The notes: a model not told the origin generated them from the letters alone. A stretch of DNA of 64,000 bases from Endozoicomonas ascidiicola (GCF_001646945.1 NZ_LUTV01000002.1:1-64000); one strand, 5' to 3'. Counted from the first letter of the stretch, positions 51,159 to 59,962 are shown. Made by a program: numbers and translations.

Positions 51159-52300
51159 CCCTCACTCCTGTGATGTTCACTGACACCTGCTGTCGATACG
51201 GAATCATTCGTCAGCGGTAAATAGACGTTAAAAATGGTTTCGCCGGGTTTGCTTTCGCACTCGATCAGCCCCTGATGCAGACTGATAATTGACTGAGCCA
51301 TAGGCAAACCAAGCCCAGTACCTTCAGCACGGCCACTGATCATGGGGTAGAAGATATTTTCAATCAGCGCTGGCGGAATACCGGGGCCGTTATCAATAAT
51401 CGACAGATGACAAACTAACCGACGACGCTGGTTGCCAATGGTGAATTGTCGTGCAATTCGTGTGCGCAGCGTGATCTGACCTTCAGAGAGCGGCATAACC
51501 TGCTCAACGGCCTGCATGGCATTACGAACCAGATTTAAAACCGCTTGAATCAGTCGCTCAAAATCACCGGGGAACTCTGGAATACTGGGGTCATAATCCC
51601 GCTTCAATTTAAGTTCACCACCGGTTTCTGCATTGATGATCTGAATAACCCGTTCAAGCACTTCCAGAATATTCACGTCATCCATTTTGGGTGGCTGAAG
51701 CGGCCCTAACATCTGATCCACAAGATCACGGAGGCGATCGACTTCCTGAATAATAATTTCTGTGAATTCTTTAAGACCGGGGTCGGATAGTTCACGATCC
51801 AACAGTTGCGCAGCACCACGAATACCACCCAATGGATTCTTCACTTCATGGGCCATGCCACGCACCAGTATTCTCGACGTTTCCTGCCGGGCTACCAGAG
51901 ATTCTTCCCGGGTGATGCGCTGCATGCGGTCACGATGATTGATTTCCAGCAACAACCGGGCTTTACCGTGATCGATGGGCGAAATACTGTAATCAACCAG
52001 GGCTATTTCACCATTAATGCTGACCTCCGTTTCCCGTCGGGTAAAGAGTTCCCCCTGAGTCAGGCTTCTGTCCAGATCTACCTTAAAGTGTTCTTCCGCG
52101 ACAATAGACGTCACTGGTTGACTCAGTAACCGTTTTAAACTGGTATCCAAAAGGGCTTCAGCAGCAAGGTTCAGGGTGATCACTTTGAACTCATCATCCA
52201 GCAACATCACTGCCGTGGTCAGATTGTCCAGAATAACGCTTTGAGTTGTTCCCGACTCCGGAACAGCCTCAACAAAAGAGTCAGATAGTGAATTCTTCAT
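51155..52300 (-). CDS. ntrB: Nitrogen sensor kinase NtrB (GlnL)
   Basis: About 381 residues from ATG 52300. A PAS domain (ILDNLTTAVMLLDDEFKVI) precedes the phospho-His region RGMAHEVKNPLGGIRGAAQLL (about 155-175), the N box LNLVRNAMQAV, G1 IDNGPGIPP and G2 GRAEGTGLGLPMAQSI. The frame is open to a GTG at 52348 (397 residues), but those 16 codons lie inside a MITE-like palindrome, so ATG 52300 is preferred although it lacks a strong RBS. The product phosphorylates NtrC under nitrogen limitation. Confidence 0.93.
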   Translation of the reverse strand: MKNSLSDSFVEAVPESGTTQSVILDNLTTAVMLLDDEFKVITLNLAAEALLDTSLKRLLSQPVTSIVAEEHFKVDLDRSLTQGELFTRRETEVSINGEIALVDYSISPIDHGKARLLLEINHRDRMQRITREESLVARQETSRILVRGMAHEVKNPLGGIRGAAQLLDRELSDPGLKEFTEIIIQEVDRLRDLVDQMLGPLQPPKMDDVNILEVLERVIQIINAETGGELKLKRDYDPSIPEFPGDFERLIQAVLNLVRNAMQAVEQVMPLSEGQITLRTRIARQFTIGNQRRRLVCHLSIIDNGPGIPPALIENIFYPMISGRAEGTGLGLPMAQSIISLHQGLIECESKPGETIFNVYLPLTNDSVSTAGVSEHHRSEG

Positions 52301-52332
52301 GGTGTCATTTTGTATTTCCGGTTGCCCTGTTT

Positions 52333-52498
52333 TTAAGTAGTTAACCACATGAAATCATATTTTCTGACTAAGTTGACAGTCACTCTGCGGCGTTACAACT
52401 CCGGTCACATAGCTACGGCTATGCTCCCTTCGTTGTGCCTTGCATAGTAACCGTCCACTCAGCCAGAAATATTCGATTCCATATGGCCAACTACTTAA
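52333..52498. repeat. MITE-like palindrome upstream of ntrB
   Basis: A 166-bp element with ends TTAAGTAGTT / AACTACTTAA. The first ~50 bp of each arm are imperfectly complementary: CATGAAATC-ATATTTTCTGAC on the left corresponds to CATATGGAATCGAATATTTC on the inverted right. The centre has a CATAGCTACGGCTATG hairpin. It lies between the NtrC-type site and ntrB. Confidence 0.78.
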
Positions 52499-52618
52499 GA
52501 CAGTTATTTTTAGAGCACGATCTTGAGTAACGTTTTCTTTAACCTGCAAAAATCAAACCAGAGTTTTAAAAATTGTTGCTCCGTGTATTGCCAAGGGTTA
52601 GACGTAAAACAGCAAATA

Positions 52619-52642
52619 CGTGCGCACCATAATGGTGCACCA
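52619..52642. promoter_or_regulatory. NtrC binding site upstream of ntrBC
   Basis: GCGCACCATAATGGTGCACC contains the perfect palindrome GCACCATAATGGTGC, matching the NtrC consensus GCACYA-N3-TGGTGC. It lies about 320 bp upstream of the ntrB ATG, on the far side of the palindrome. It probably mediates autoregulation; no sigma-54 promoter was found close by. Confidence 0.85.
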
Positions 52643-52721
52643 TATGAGAAGGGATCGCCATCTCTGTTTTCGAGACAGCGATATCAACAGCAAGAAATGA
52701 GTTAACTGGAGAGTTTGGGTT

Positions 52722-53273
52722 TTATGACGGTGGGGGCGGAGGTGCAATAGCGCGGTGCACAAAAACAGTGCTTTTCGCAGATTTGATCACTTTACTGTTT
52801 TCATCCAGAATTTCAGCGGTCAGTACCTGACTGCCTCTTTCCACATTACTGGCAGTAAAGCTCAGCTGCCCGGAAGATTCACCAACTCGCTTGCCATTTA
52901 ACAAAAGGCGGATGCGGTGACCCGGCTGAATCCCGGGCGCCAAAGCAATACGAACGTTAAAGCTATCTTGATTTTGAATGGTTGCCCCCGGAGTCGGCTC
53001 AACTATCTCTAACTTCTTATAACTGACTATCTTCTGCTCTTCTGGTTTAGGTTTCGATATGTTTAGGCCAGATTGAGGCGATGGTATGGGCGTTAGCGGT
53101 TTAAGCTTCACTTCTTCAGAAGGTTTTCCTGCAGGTGCACTGTCCGAAAATACAACATTACCCTCCTCATCAACGGTCTTATAGATGGCTGCAGAGACAG
53201 AACTCGCAAAAAGAGTACAGGACATAGCAGCAAGCAATATGCTGGAGAAAAGCCGAACCCTGTTCTTTATCAT
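52722..53273 (-). CDS. DUF4124-domain periplasmic protein
   Basis: 183 residues with a signal peptide (cleavage SSVSA-AIYKTV). The DUF4124 motif AIYKTVDEEGNVVFSDSAPAG (about 28-48) is followed by a Pro-rich linker, an Ig-like domain (LEIVEPTPGATIQNQDSFNV) and a poly-Pro end. Genes of this family commonly lie between glnA and ntrB in gammaproteobacteria, and it is upstream of ntrB here too. Function is unknown; the conserved place suggests no direct regulatory role. Confidence 0.88.
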   Translation of the reverse strand: MIKNRVRLFSSILLAAMSCTLFASSVSAAIYKTVDEEGNVVFSDSAPAGKPSEEVKLKPLTPIPSPQSGLNISKPKPEEQKIVSYKKLEIVEPTPGATIQNQDSFNVRIALAPGIQPGHRIRLLLNGKRVGESSGQLSFTASNVERGSQVLTAEILDENSKVIKSAKSTVFVHRAIAPPPPPS

Positions 53274-53407
53274 AAGCCTGAAAATCCCTGAGAAGTGTCA
53301 ATCTATTCGAAGTTATATCGTTTACCTGCTGCCGATTTTAATAGCAGTGGTCAGTATTGAACAGATATAGATTGTCAGTGATACCAACCATCTTGTCATT
53401 TATCCAA

Positions 53408-53461
53408 CTCTTGTTAGTTGCTAGCGTAGCGCAATGTGTTAGTTGCTAGCGTGGTGTAATG
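53408..53461. repeat. Short tandem repeat, two ~25-bp units
   Basis: Two adjacent copies of TTAGTTGCTAGCG followed by TAGCGCAATG or TGGTGTAATG, just upstream of the giant gene. They may affect its promoter spacing; their role is unknown. Confidence 0.6.
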
Positions 53462-53510
53462 CTATTACCAAAGATGAAAGATGTATGAGAATTCGAAGGA
53501 GTGTTTGACA

Positions 53511-56500
53511 ATGGATAGTGTACCTAATCAAGTGAAAAGGAGTTATTCAGCCCACGTCGGTTCAGGGGTTGATACAACCAATGACCCTGCAAAGAGGAGC
53601 TGCACAACCAGCCCCGACCAACCCAATTTTTTGAGCATAATGCCCACCCATGCCCGAAAAAGCCTAACACCACTGATTTCAAAAGAGTTCAAAGCCGTTC
53701 ATCGAGTTCAGAGTCAACTTCAGCCACTACCGTTGCTTGATAGCGACTTTTTGAAGCAATGCCAGAACCATGTACAAAAATATCTGCACACCAGTTATGA
53801 CGGCTCACCGGTGACAGCTGATAACTTCCGGATTCGCCACGGCGCCCAGCATCAGAGTCGCGCCGCCCTCTGGGCATTGATACTGCTGCAGATGCGCCGG
53901 GATGCCGGAGATCAAGAGGCGCTGGCCTTTCCCAATAAGTGGATAAAGGCCTTGGTGATCACCTGCCTGCTGCACGACAGTGGCCGGAAAGCCGATGGTG
54001 CTGACCGCCCGGAATGGGAAGCCGCCAGTGCACAGAATAGCCGTAACACCGTGAATCAATTGATGGACAATCAGAAGCTGGCTGAGATCTGCCACAATGC
54101 CATTATCCACAAAGATACCCCAGAACAGTTTCCCCACCGTTCTGATAAAAACGCCTGTTTACTGCGCTCCCTGTTGCACGATGCCGACACTCTGGACGTG
54201 ATCCGCACCCGCGGTGATTTTTGGCTTGAACGCCTGGAAAGTTATCAATTACCTGATATGAAAGAGAAGGTAACCGAACTGGCTAAAGATGTTCGGGACA
54301 TCATTTCTGCCCAGCATGATCTGGCGCTGACCATTGCCATCTCGATCTCGCAGCCCGATCAGCATCAGCGTGAGACGATTGCCTCTGAGATACCCGAGAA
54401 TTATAACAAAACGTTCAAAGCCGACTTTGAGCTGGCGGATAATGCTCTGGAACGGCAGTTGAGCCATCTGGCGCAATGCAAACCGCAACGATTTGCCACT
54501 TTGTCCCGGGCCGGGCTAGTGTCAAACCCGCCACTGGATAATAACAGCCCCATTCCCTCCACCCTAAGCCAAATGGTGAAGCTGGGGGAAAACCTTGGGG
54601 TTAATGCCGGCAACGAAGTCGGCTTGCATCGGGATCTGGTGAACGGTCAGCACTGGTATGTCAAAACCGGCACAGAAGCTGCCGTCCGCCATGAAAAACT
54701 GATGTGTGATCTGGCTCGATGCCTTGGAATGGATGTACCGGAGTGTCATCTACATCAAGAGGCAGGTGGACACTATTTTCTGTCGAAATGGCGGGAGAAT
54801 CTTACGGATGGGAAAGAAGCACTGACGAACGTGTCCGTCGAGCAGAAAGCGCAGCTTATGCTGGTGATGGCACTGCTTGGAAACTTTGATGGCATTGGCG
54901 GCAAATTCAGCAACACGATGGTGGATAACAATGGTCGACTTGTGGCCATCGACTGGGGACAAGCAGGGCCTTTAAGTTGTTGTTCTAATCCAGCCAAACG
55001 GAAAGGTCAGCTTGAATTCTCATCGACGCCTCACGAGTTGGAGCTATTGCGTGATCCGCACACCGAAGCAATGAAAGGTTTTATTCAGCGTGGGATTCTT
55101 GGTTGGAATCCTAAAACGATTGAGCACACTGCTGAATTTTTTAAGCCGGTGAATGAATCTCGCCTTGCAGTTGCTGCCCGACAATTATTGCAAGCAGATC
55201 ACCGTCAATTGAATGAATTGATCGAAGCAGGAGGGCCGATAAAAGAGGTTGAACGCAATCTGTTAAAACAAACGATTGCCGACCGCATTGCCTGGCTGGC
55301 TCTGCGTTTCCCAAGGACCTGTGATGATTTGCCAATAACCCCTGCCGAAGTAGCTGCTATTCGGGCGTCCGGCGTTCGGGGTTATTCCCGACAGATGAGC
55401 ACTAAAGATGTTGAGAGTGGACAGATCCGGTTTTTCCAGCGGCAACGGGCAGACAATACATCAGAAACCGTCGCCCATTGCTATCTTACACCCTCTGCCG
55501 CAGAACGCCTCGCTATCTCGTTTGGAGCGACGACCGCTATTCATCATGCACTGGGGCAGTTGGATTTCTATCGCAATACCGTAAAACAAACGACATTGTC
55601 GGAAGAGCTGCGTTGCGATCTGGACTGTTTTGTGCAGAGGCTGACAACGATTGAACAGAATATTAATGAGACAAATGACGGGCAGTGGCAGTTTCACCAC
55701 AGCGGTGATCGCAGTGATAAAGCGAGTTGGGAGGAAGTGAAACAATCACTGACGAATGCTATCAACTCATTGCACTTAGTGCTCAATTCTGAGCAAGATA
55801 GCGGAGTCAATTTATCGACCCTCCCTGATATTCCGTTCACTGTCATCCGCCTTCCCGGCCGGGTTGCACCGGTGGCCGTTGATGCCAGTAAAGTGGAGCT
55901 GGCAGAATTTAAGGATGGATTTGCCCAACTTACCGGCGAGAGCTCGGCTATTCCGAACACGGAAGCGGATAAGGGATTGCCCGCTTATGACTTTACACTG
56001 ACGCTGGATAATGGCATTCGGGCCAGTTTTCATAGCGATAACCTGCCCGGCGCCATGAGCCTTGAACGGCAGCTGGTTCTGACCATTCCCGGCGATGACA
56101 CCCAGGCCTGCCAACGGCTTTTTGCCGCCGTAAAGGCGCTGGACATCAACACTGATCGTCCTGACTATGAACAACTTCAAAGCCGGTATCTCGAACAGCT
56201 TGCTGTTCATCATGGTTGCGATTCTGAGATGCAAAAACAAGTGCTCGGAGAAATCGGCAGTATTTCCGAACAAAATGAAAAATATAAAACATTTCTTACG
56301 GAAAAGGGCTTTATAAAGGCGGGAGAAAACCCTCAATGGGTAAATCATTGCCAATTTCTGAACGGTGAACTGATGTTTTATCGCCCGCCTTACCCCTTCC
56401 CGCCGGGCGACACTGAGGAAACGGCATTCTACCCATTCCATGAGTTATCGTATAACTCTGAAACGCCAGACAACGGTATCGATAAGGTTCTCCCACGCCT

Positions 56501-59500
56501 TATTCACAGCGGTGGCAGCATCGACAGTTTTAATGAGCGCAGCCGCAAAGGGGTGACGATCCTGGGGAATCAAATTCTGGCTAAGAACATCCGCCAGGGT
56601 GCAGGTACCCAAGTCTTTACCCGACTGAAAAGCAAGGTGGATGAGGTATCGGGATTCGGTCTCGTAGGCTCGCCAGCCACTCTGGCGCGACTGGATGCCA
56701 TAGGGCTGAACGATAATGCACTGAGATGCCAAAGTCAGAAGTATCCTTACCATTCTGCTTACGCCCGGAAGCACTTCCGGGCATTCCCCTCCGGACAGAA
56801 AATGCAGCTATTGGCAAAGCAGGAAAAGAATATTGTCAACCTGTCTGGCAATCTCTCCCTGTTAGATGAACTTGACAGCATTATGGTCACCACGAAGTCG
56901 GAGAAAGCGCGAGTCATTGAGTCCCTGAAACCTTTTTTTGATACCTGGCCCAATGGCAAGACACTGGATGAGCTGGTGACCTTCCGGAACAATTACCAGA
57001 CGCTGTCGACTTCGGGCCCGCTGGCCAGTATTGTTAAAGCGGTCGGGCCTGTGCAGTTTGAGCGTTTTGTGCGTTCGAACCCCAAGATTAAGGACGGGAT
57101 ACTGTATTGCCTGAGTAATTTCCGATTTGAAAAAGGTTGTTTTGAACACCTTACAGTAAAAAATGATGCATTCAAAAATTCAGTCTTTATAGACTGTCAA
57201 TTCAAGAATTGTGATTTCACAAAGCTAACACTGGATACCCTCGGGCAGGTAGAAGGTTGTTCATTTATTGACTGTCAATTTGACATTAATTCACACACTC
57301 TGCCGTATCTAGTGAATATGCTGCAGAAAAATCGTCTACCTACTCACCAGATAGAAAAAATTATAGAACAGGGGCTTTCAAATCTGGAAAACAACGAATC
57401 TCCGGGCGAAAAAGATCTACAGAAATTCCTGCTATTTTGTCAACTTATCATAAATAATAATGTAGACAAGAGGCTTACCCATCAAGCTAACCGCTTGATA
57501 GAGCATTACAGTGGAACGATACTATATAACCATACAAAACATTTTCAGCCTTTATTTGTAGTCTGGCAAAAGTTAAATAGTAAAAAACCAGAGAATACTT
57601 ATGAATTAATGGAATTGATTATTAAGTACAATACTAAAGCTACGTGTGAGAATTTTTCCACAGGTGATTTAAAGATTTTTACATATGCCAAGTCACTCAT
57701 TGATGAAAGCCGTATCAGCAGCAATCAAAAGAAGCAGTTAACAGACAATTTAAAAAACACCTTGAAAAGTCATTTAAGAAAAACAGATTTAACTATGTTT
57801 ATTAGGGATTTTAAGGAATGGAAGAAGCTGATTGTTGATTTTTTGATGCTGCCAACTCATTCCGAATCATTCAGCTCTTTCATGTTTTCCTCTATTGACT
57901 GGAGTAGAAATCATCTCGAAAATTATTATGATTACAATCAAACTTTAAAAGCATTTCGTCACATAAAAGATAATGATCATGGCTTTACACTGCTTAAAAT
58001 GGCAGTGCTTCAGGCCATGAAAGACAAAGATTTCGGGAAAAGCTGCATCTATACAAGCCTGATCATATCTGCCGTATCAGCAGCATTGCATCAGTTGAAT
58101 GGGGTGCTCAGCCTGAACAATGTAACTCCTTGGAAAGTCACGTTACTCAAGGGTTCAAGCATTTTATGTGCTTTATATAGGCACATATCATCAGTAGAAC
58201 CAGCAGTATTTATGCCCTTTAGGCAAGCAAGACTTCGCGCACATAATTCATACATCAATCAGGCGGAGCACCCGTTGAATGGAACAGTGCCGGAATGCGG
58301 CGAGGCTTTGAACTCACGTAACAACGTGTTGAAATCGTACTTGGTAAAAGCGATTAAATCCGAAGGCCACAACACGGGCATCCTGTTAAAAGCTGCCATG
58401 AACATTTGTGGGCAGAAAACGCCTGAACAAGTGATTGAACAGCTTATTGCTTCGAACCTGATTCCTAAAACAGAAATTTATGGGCTGTTCAAGCAACAGA
58501 GCCCTGCATTTGTTGAAAGGCTGATTGACGGATCAATCGAAGTTTACGAATCAATCGAAGTTTACGAATCAATCAGGAAACAATCGAAAATATTGCAGGA
58601 AATTGAGAAGCATAGACACACAATACCCGATGCTCACACAAAAAGTATTTGGTCGTTGCTGTCATTGCACGATCATCGTTTTGCTTCAGTGTCTTTCGAT
58701 AAATCCATCAAAATATGGCAGCTCGAAACTGATGGTGTCATGAGTTTATTGCACACTTTGGAAGGCCATCGAGGCGCTGTACGATGTATTAAAAAGTTAC
58801 CCGATGGTAGCCTGGTAACCGGTGGAGATGACAGCAACGTGCTTTTATGGCGTCCTGATGGGCGTGGCGGCTTCAAGCCTCCCGTAGCCCTGAAAAGCAA
58901 AAAAAGTGGCCAGCATTGTGCAGTTGATATGTGCTTGCAGGCTAATGGCCGCCTGGTGGTCAGTTGGGGAGGTGCAACTCTGGAACGCTGGCAGTTAAAT
59001 CGGGATAGCGAGCCTTACCACAGAGGCCTGATCCCTGAGACGCATAAACACCATGCAGGAGTTTTGGCGGTGTTACCGGATAACAGGCTTATTACCGCGT
59101 CAGATGACCACACCCTGAAAATATGGGATCTTGATCAACCAAAAGGCAAGCAGCTTCTGGAAACCCGAGAGAGTCACCACTATGGTATTCAATGTATAAC
59201 CCTGCTTGGTGACGGTCATCAATTTGCTACCGGCTCATCAATGGAGCCTGTCATTGAAATCTGGGATTCTAATTACAATCGGCCTGAGCCACTCTATAAA
59301 CTGGAAAGTGGACATAAAGCGAGTATTTCAAGTTTGGTGAGCCTTCCCGGGAATCGTCTGGCTTCGGCCGCAGAAGATGGTACCGTCTGCTTATGGGACC
59401 TTGAAAAACCACAAGGCGAGCAGTTGCTCTATGTCATTCAAGGTTCTGATAATGCCAAACCTATCAAGCTTATTCATCAGGGAAAGCACTTGATTTTGGC

Positions 59501-59726
59501 CGGTAGATACAGTCGGCAACTCATTTCTTTGCCAATTTCTGGGGTGCTCAGCCTGAATAATGTAACTCCTTGGAAAGTCACGTTACTCAAGGGATCAAGC
59601 ATTTTATGTGATTTATATAGGCTCATATCATCAGTAGAACCAACAGTATTTATGCCCCTTAGGCAAGCAAGACTTCGCGCACATAATTCATACATCAATC
59701 AGGCGGAGCACCAAATTTCTGATTAG
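53511..59726 (+). CDS. Giant multidomain effector-like protein (HD-type PDE, kinase-like, pentapeptide, WD40)
   Basis: About 2071 residues from ATG 53511 (RBS AAGGAG); residue numbers below count from an upstream in-frame ATG at 53481. The HD-type region has HGAQHQSRAAL (about 119-129) and CLLHDSGRKADG (about 160-171), recalling SidE-type phosphodiesterases. About 370-495 look HipA/PI-kinase-like: GVNAGNEVGL, WYVKTG, GNFDGIGGKFSNTMV and VAIDWGQAG. About 1210-1266 are pentapeptide-like (CQFKNCDF). About 1716-2010 form WD40 repeats (IKIWQLE, TLKIWDLD, CLWDLEK). No signal peptide or membrane span was seen. Two identical-frame 172-bp mobile elements add about 57 residues each (about 1541-1597 and 2021-2077). 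Eukaryote-like content suggests a secreted effector; unproven. Confidence 0.85.
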   Translation: MDSVPNQVKRSYSAHVGSGVDTTNDPAKRSCTTSPDQPNFLSIMPTHARKSLTPLISKEFKAVHRVQSQLQPLPLLDSDFLKQCQNHVQKYLHTSYDGSPVTADNFRIRHGAQHQSRAALWALILLQMRRDAGDQEALAFPNKWIKALVITCLLHDSGRKADGADRPEWEAASAQNSRNTVNQLMDNQKLAEICHNAIIHKDTPEQFPHRSDKNACLLRSLLHDADTLDVIRTRGDFWLERLESYQLPDMKEKVTELAKDVRDIISAQHDLALTIAISISQPDQHQRETIASEIPENYNKTFKADFELADNALERQLSHLAQCKPQRFATLSRAGLVSNPPLDNNSPIPSTLSQMVKLGENLGVNAGNEVGLHRDLVNGQHWYVKTGTEAAVRHEKLMCDLARCLGMDVPECHLHQEAGGHYFLSKWRENLTDGKEALTNVSVEQKAQLMLVMALLGNFDGIGGKFSNTMVDNNGRLVAIDWGQAGPLSCCSNPAKRKGQLEFSSTPHELELLRDPHTEAMKGFIQRGILGWNPKTIEHTAEFFKPVNESRLAVAARQLLQADHRQLNELIEAGGPIKEVERNLLKQTIADRIAWLALRFPRTCDDLPITPAEVAAIRASGVRGYSRQMSTKDVESGQIRFFQRQRADNTSETVAHCYLTPSAAERLAISFGATTAIHHALGQLDFYRNTVKQTTLSEELRCDLDCFVQRLTTIEQNINETNDGQWQFHHSGDRSDKASWEEVKQSLTNAINSLHLVLNSEQDSGVNLSTLPDIPFTVIRLPGRVAPVAVDASKVELAEFKDGFAQLTGESSAIPNTEADKGLPAYDFTLTLDNGIRASFHSDNLPGAMSLERQLVLTIPGDDTQACQRLFAAVKALDINTDRPDYEQLQSRYLEQLAVHHGCDSEMQKQVLGEIGSISEQNEKYKTFLTEKGFIKAGENPQWVNHCQFLNGELMFYRPPYPFPPGDTEETAFYPFHELSYNSETPDNGIDKVLPRLIHSGGSIDSFNERSRKGVTILGNQILAKNIRQGAGTQVFTRLKSKVDEVSGFGLVGSPATLARLDAIGLNDNALRCQSQKYPYHSAYARKHFRAFPSGQKMQLLAKQEKNIVNLSGNLSLLDELDSIMVTTKSEKARVIESLKPFFDTWPNGKTLDELVTFRNNYQTLSTSGPLASIVKAVGPVQFERFVRSNPKIKDGILYCLSNFRFEKGCFEHLTVKNDAFKNSVFIDCQFKNCDFTKLTLDTLGQVEGCSFIDCQFDINSHTLPYLVNMLQKNRLPTHQIEKIIEQGLSNLENNESPGEKDLQKFLLFCQLIINNNVDKRLTHQANRLIEHYSGTILYNHTKHFQPLFVVWQKLNSKKPENTYELMELIIKYNTKATCENFSTGDLKIFTYAKSLIDESRISSNQKKQLTDNLKNTLKSHLRKTDLTMFIRDFKEWKKLIVDFLMLPTHSESFSSFMFSSIDWSRNHLENYYDYNQTLKAFRHIKDNDHGFTLLKMAVLQAMKDKDFGKSCIYTSLIISAVSAALHQLNGVLSLNNVTPWKVTLLKGSSILCALYRHISSVEPAVFMPFRQARLRAHNSYINQAEHPLNGTVPECGEALNSRNNVLKSYLVKAIKSEGHNTGILLKAAMNICGQKTPEQVIEQLIASNLIPKTEIYGLFKQQSPAFVERLIDGSIEVYESIEVYESIRKQSKILQEIEKHRHTIPDAHTKSIWSLLSLHDHRFASVSFDKSIKIWQLETDGVMSLLHTLEGHRGAVRCIKKLPDGSLVTGGDDSNVLLWRPDGRGGFKPPVALKSKKSGQHCAVDMCLQANGRLVVSWGGATLERWQLNRDSEPYHRGLIPETHKHHAGVLAVLPDNRLITASDDHTLKIWDLDQPKGKQLLETRESHHYGIQCITLLGDGHQFATGSSMEPVIEIWDSNYNRPEPLYKLESGHKASISSLVSLPGNRLASAAEDGTVCLWDLEKPQGEQLLYVIQGSDNAKPIKLIHQGKHLILAGRYSRQLISLPISGVLSLNNVTPWKVTLLKGSSILCDLYRLISSVEPTVFMPLRQARLRAHNSYINQAEHQISD
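58102..58273. mobile_element. 172-bp coding MITE, copy 1, in frame in the giant gene
   Basis: The element has ends GGGTGCTCAGCC and GGCGGAGCACCC (12-bp inverted repeats, one mismatch) and is flanked by a perfect 8-bp target duplication GTTGAATG (58094-58101 and 58274-58281). Removing the element and one duplication (180 bp) restores H-Q-L-N-G-T-V-P in frame. It encodes GVLSLNNVTPWKVTLLKG and about 39 further residues in the only plus frame without stops. Confidence 0.9.
58532..58570 (+). repeat. 18-bp tandem duplication
   Basis: TCAATCGAAGTTTACGAA occurs twice in tandem inside the giant gene, giving SIEVYESIEVYESI. The length is a multiple of three, so the frame is kept. Confidence 0.85.
59542..59713. 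mobile_element. 172-bp coding MITE, copy 2, at the end of the giant gene
   Basis: The same length and orientation as copy 1, with 7 differences in 172 bp, four of which change an amino acid. It is flanked by a different perfect 8-bp duplication, AATTTCTG (59534-59541 and 59714-59721). Without it the protein would end L-P-I-S-D-stop; with it the end is lengthened by 60 codons and again closes I-S-D-stop. Confidence 0.9.
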
Positions 59727-59789
59727 TTGTTGACTCGCAGAATACCCCAGAGAAAATTGGGATTTCATTCTGCCACAGGGCAACCATGT

Positions 59790-59930
59790 CGGGATACCGA
59801 CCATCCATGGCATAACCCCGAAAATTGCTCCTGCACTTGTGCCCTCGGGTATTTTCGGGATACCGGCCATCCATGGCATAACCCCGAAAATTGCTCCTGC
59901 ATTTTCGGGATACCGGCCATCCATGGCCAT
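59790..59930. repeat. Intergenic tandem repeat between giant gene and glnA
   Basis: Two and a half units beginning CGGGATACC at 59790, 59856 and 59906. Each unit carries GGCCATCCATGGC (first unit GACCATCCATGGC) and CATAACCCCGAAAATTGCTC. The first unit is 66 bp and the second 50 bp. It lies between convergent genes next to the glnA terminator. Confidence 0.8.
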
Positions 59931-59932
59931 AA

Positions 59933-59962
59933 AAAAAGCCAGAGTAAAAACGCTGGCTTTTT
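59933..59962 (-). terminator. Terminator of glnA
   Basis: AAAAAGCCAG (59933-59942) pairs with CTGGCTTTTT (59953-59962); read on the minus strand it is followed by a T-run. It lies 30 bp past the glnA stop codon, and also ends the plus strand in TTTTT. Confidence 0.88.

Noticed and set aside
52523-52705. 60-codon plus-strand frame upstream of ntrB
   Set aside because: Covers the NtrC operator region, has no RBS and no signal or domain.
55812-56441. 209-codon minus-strand frame inside the giant gene
   Set aside because: Antisense by-product; no RBS, signal or domain, and the plus frame is continuous through it.
58102-59713. The two 172-bp copies as a simple segmental or tandem duplication
   Set aside because: Each copy has its own different perfect 8-bp flanking duplication and inverted ends, which fits two transposition events better.
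59790-59930. Possible CRISPR array
   Set aside because: Only two and a half units with unequal lengths (66 and 50 bp), no constant-length unique spacers and no cas genes.
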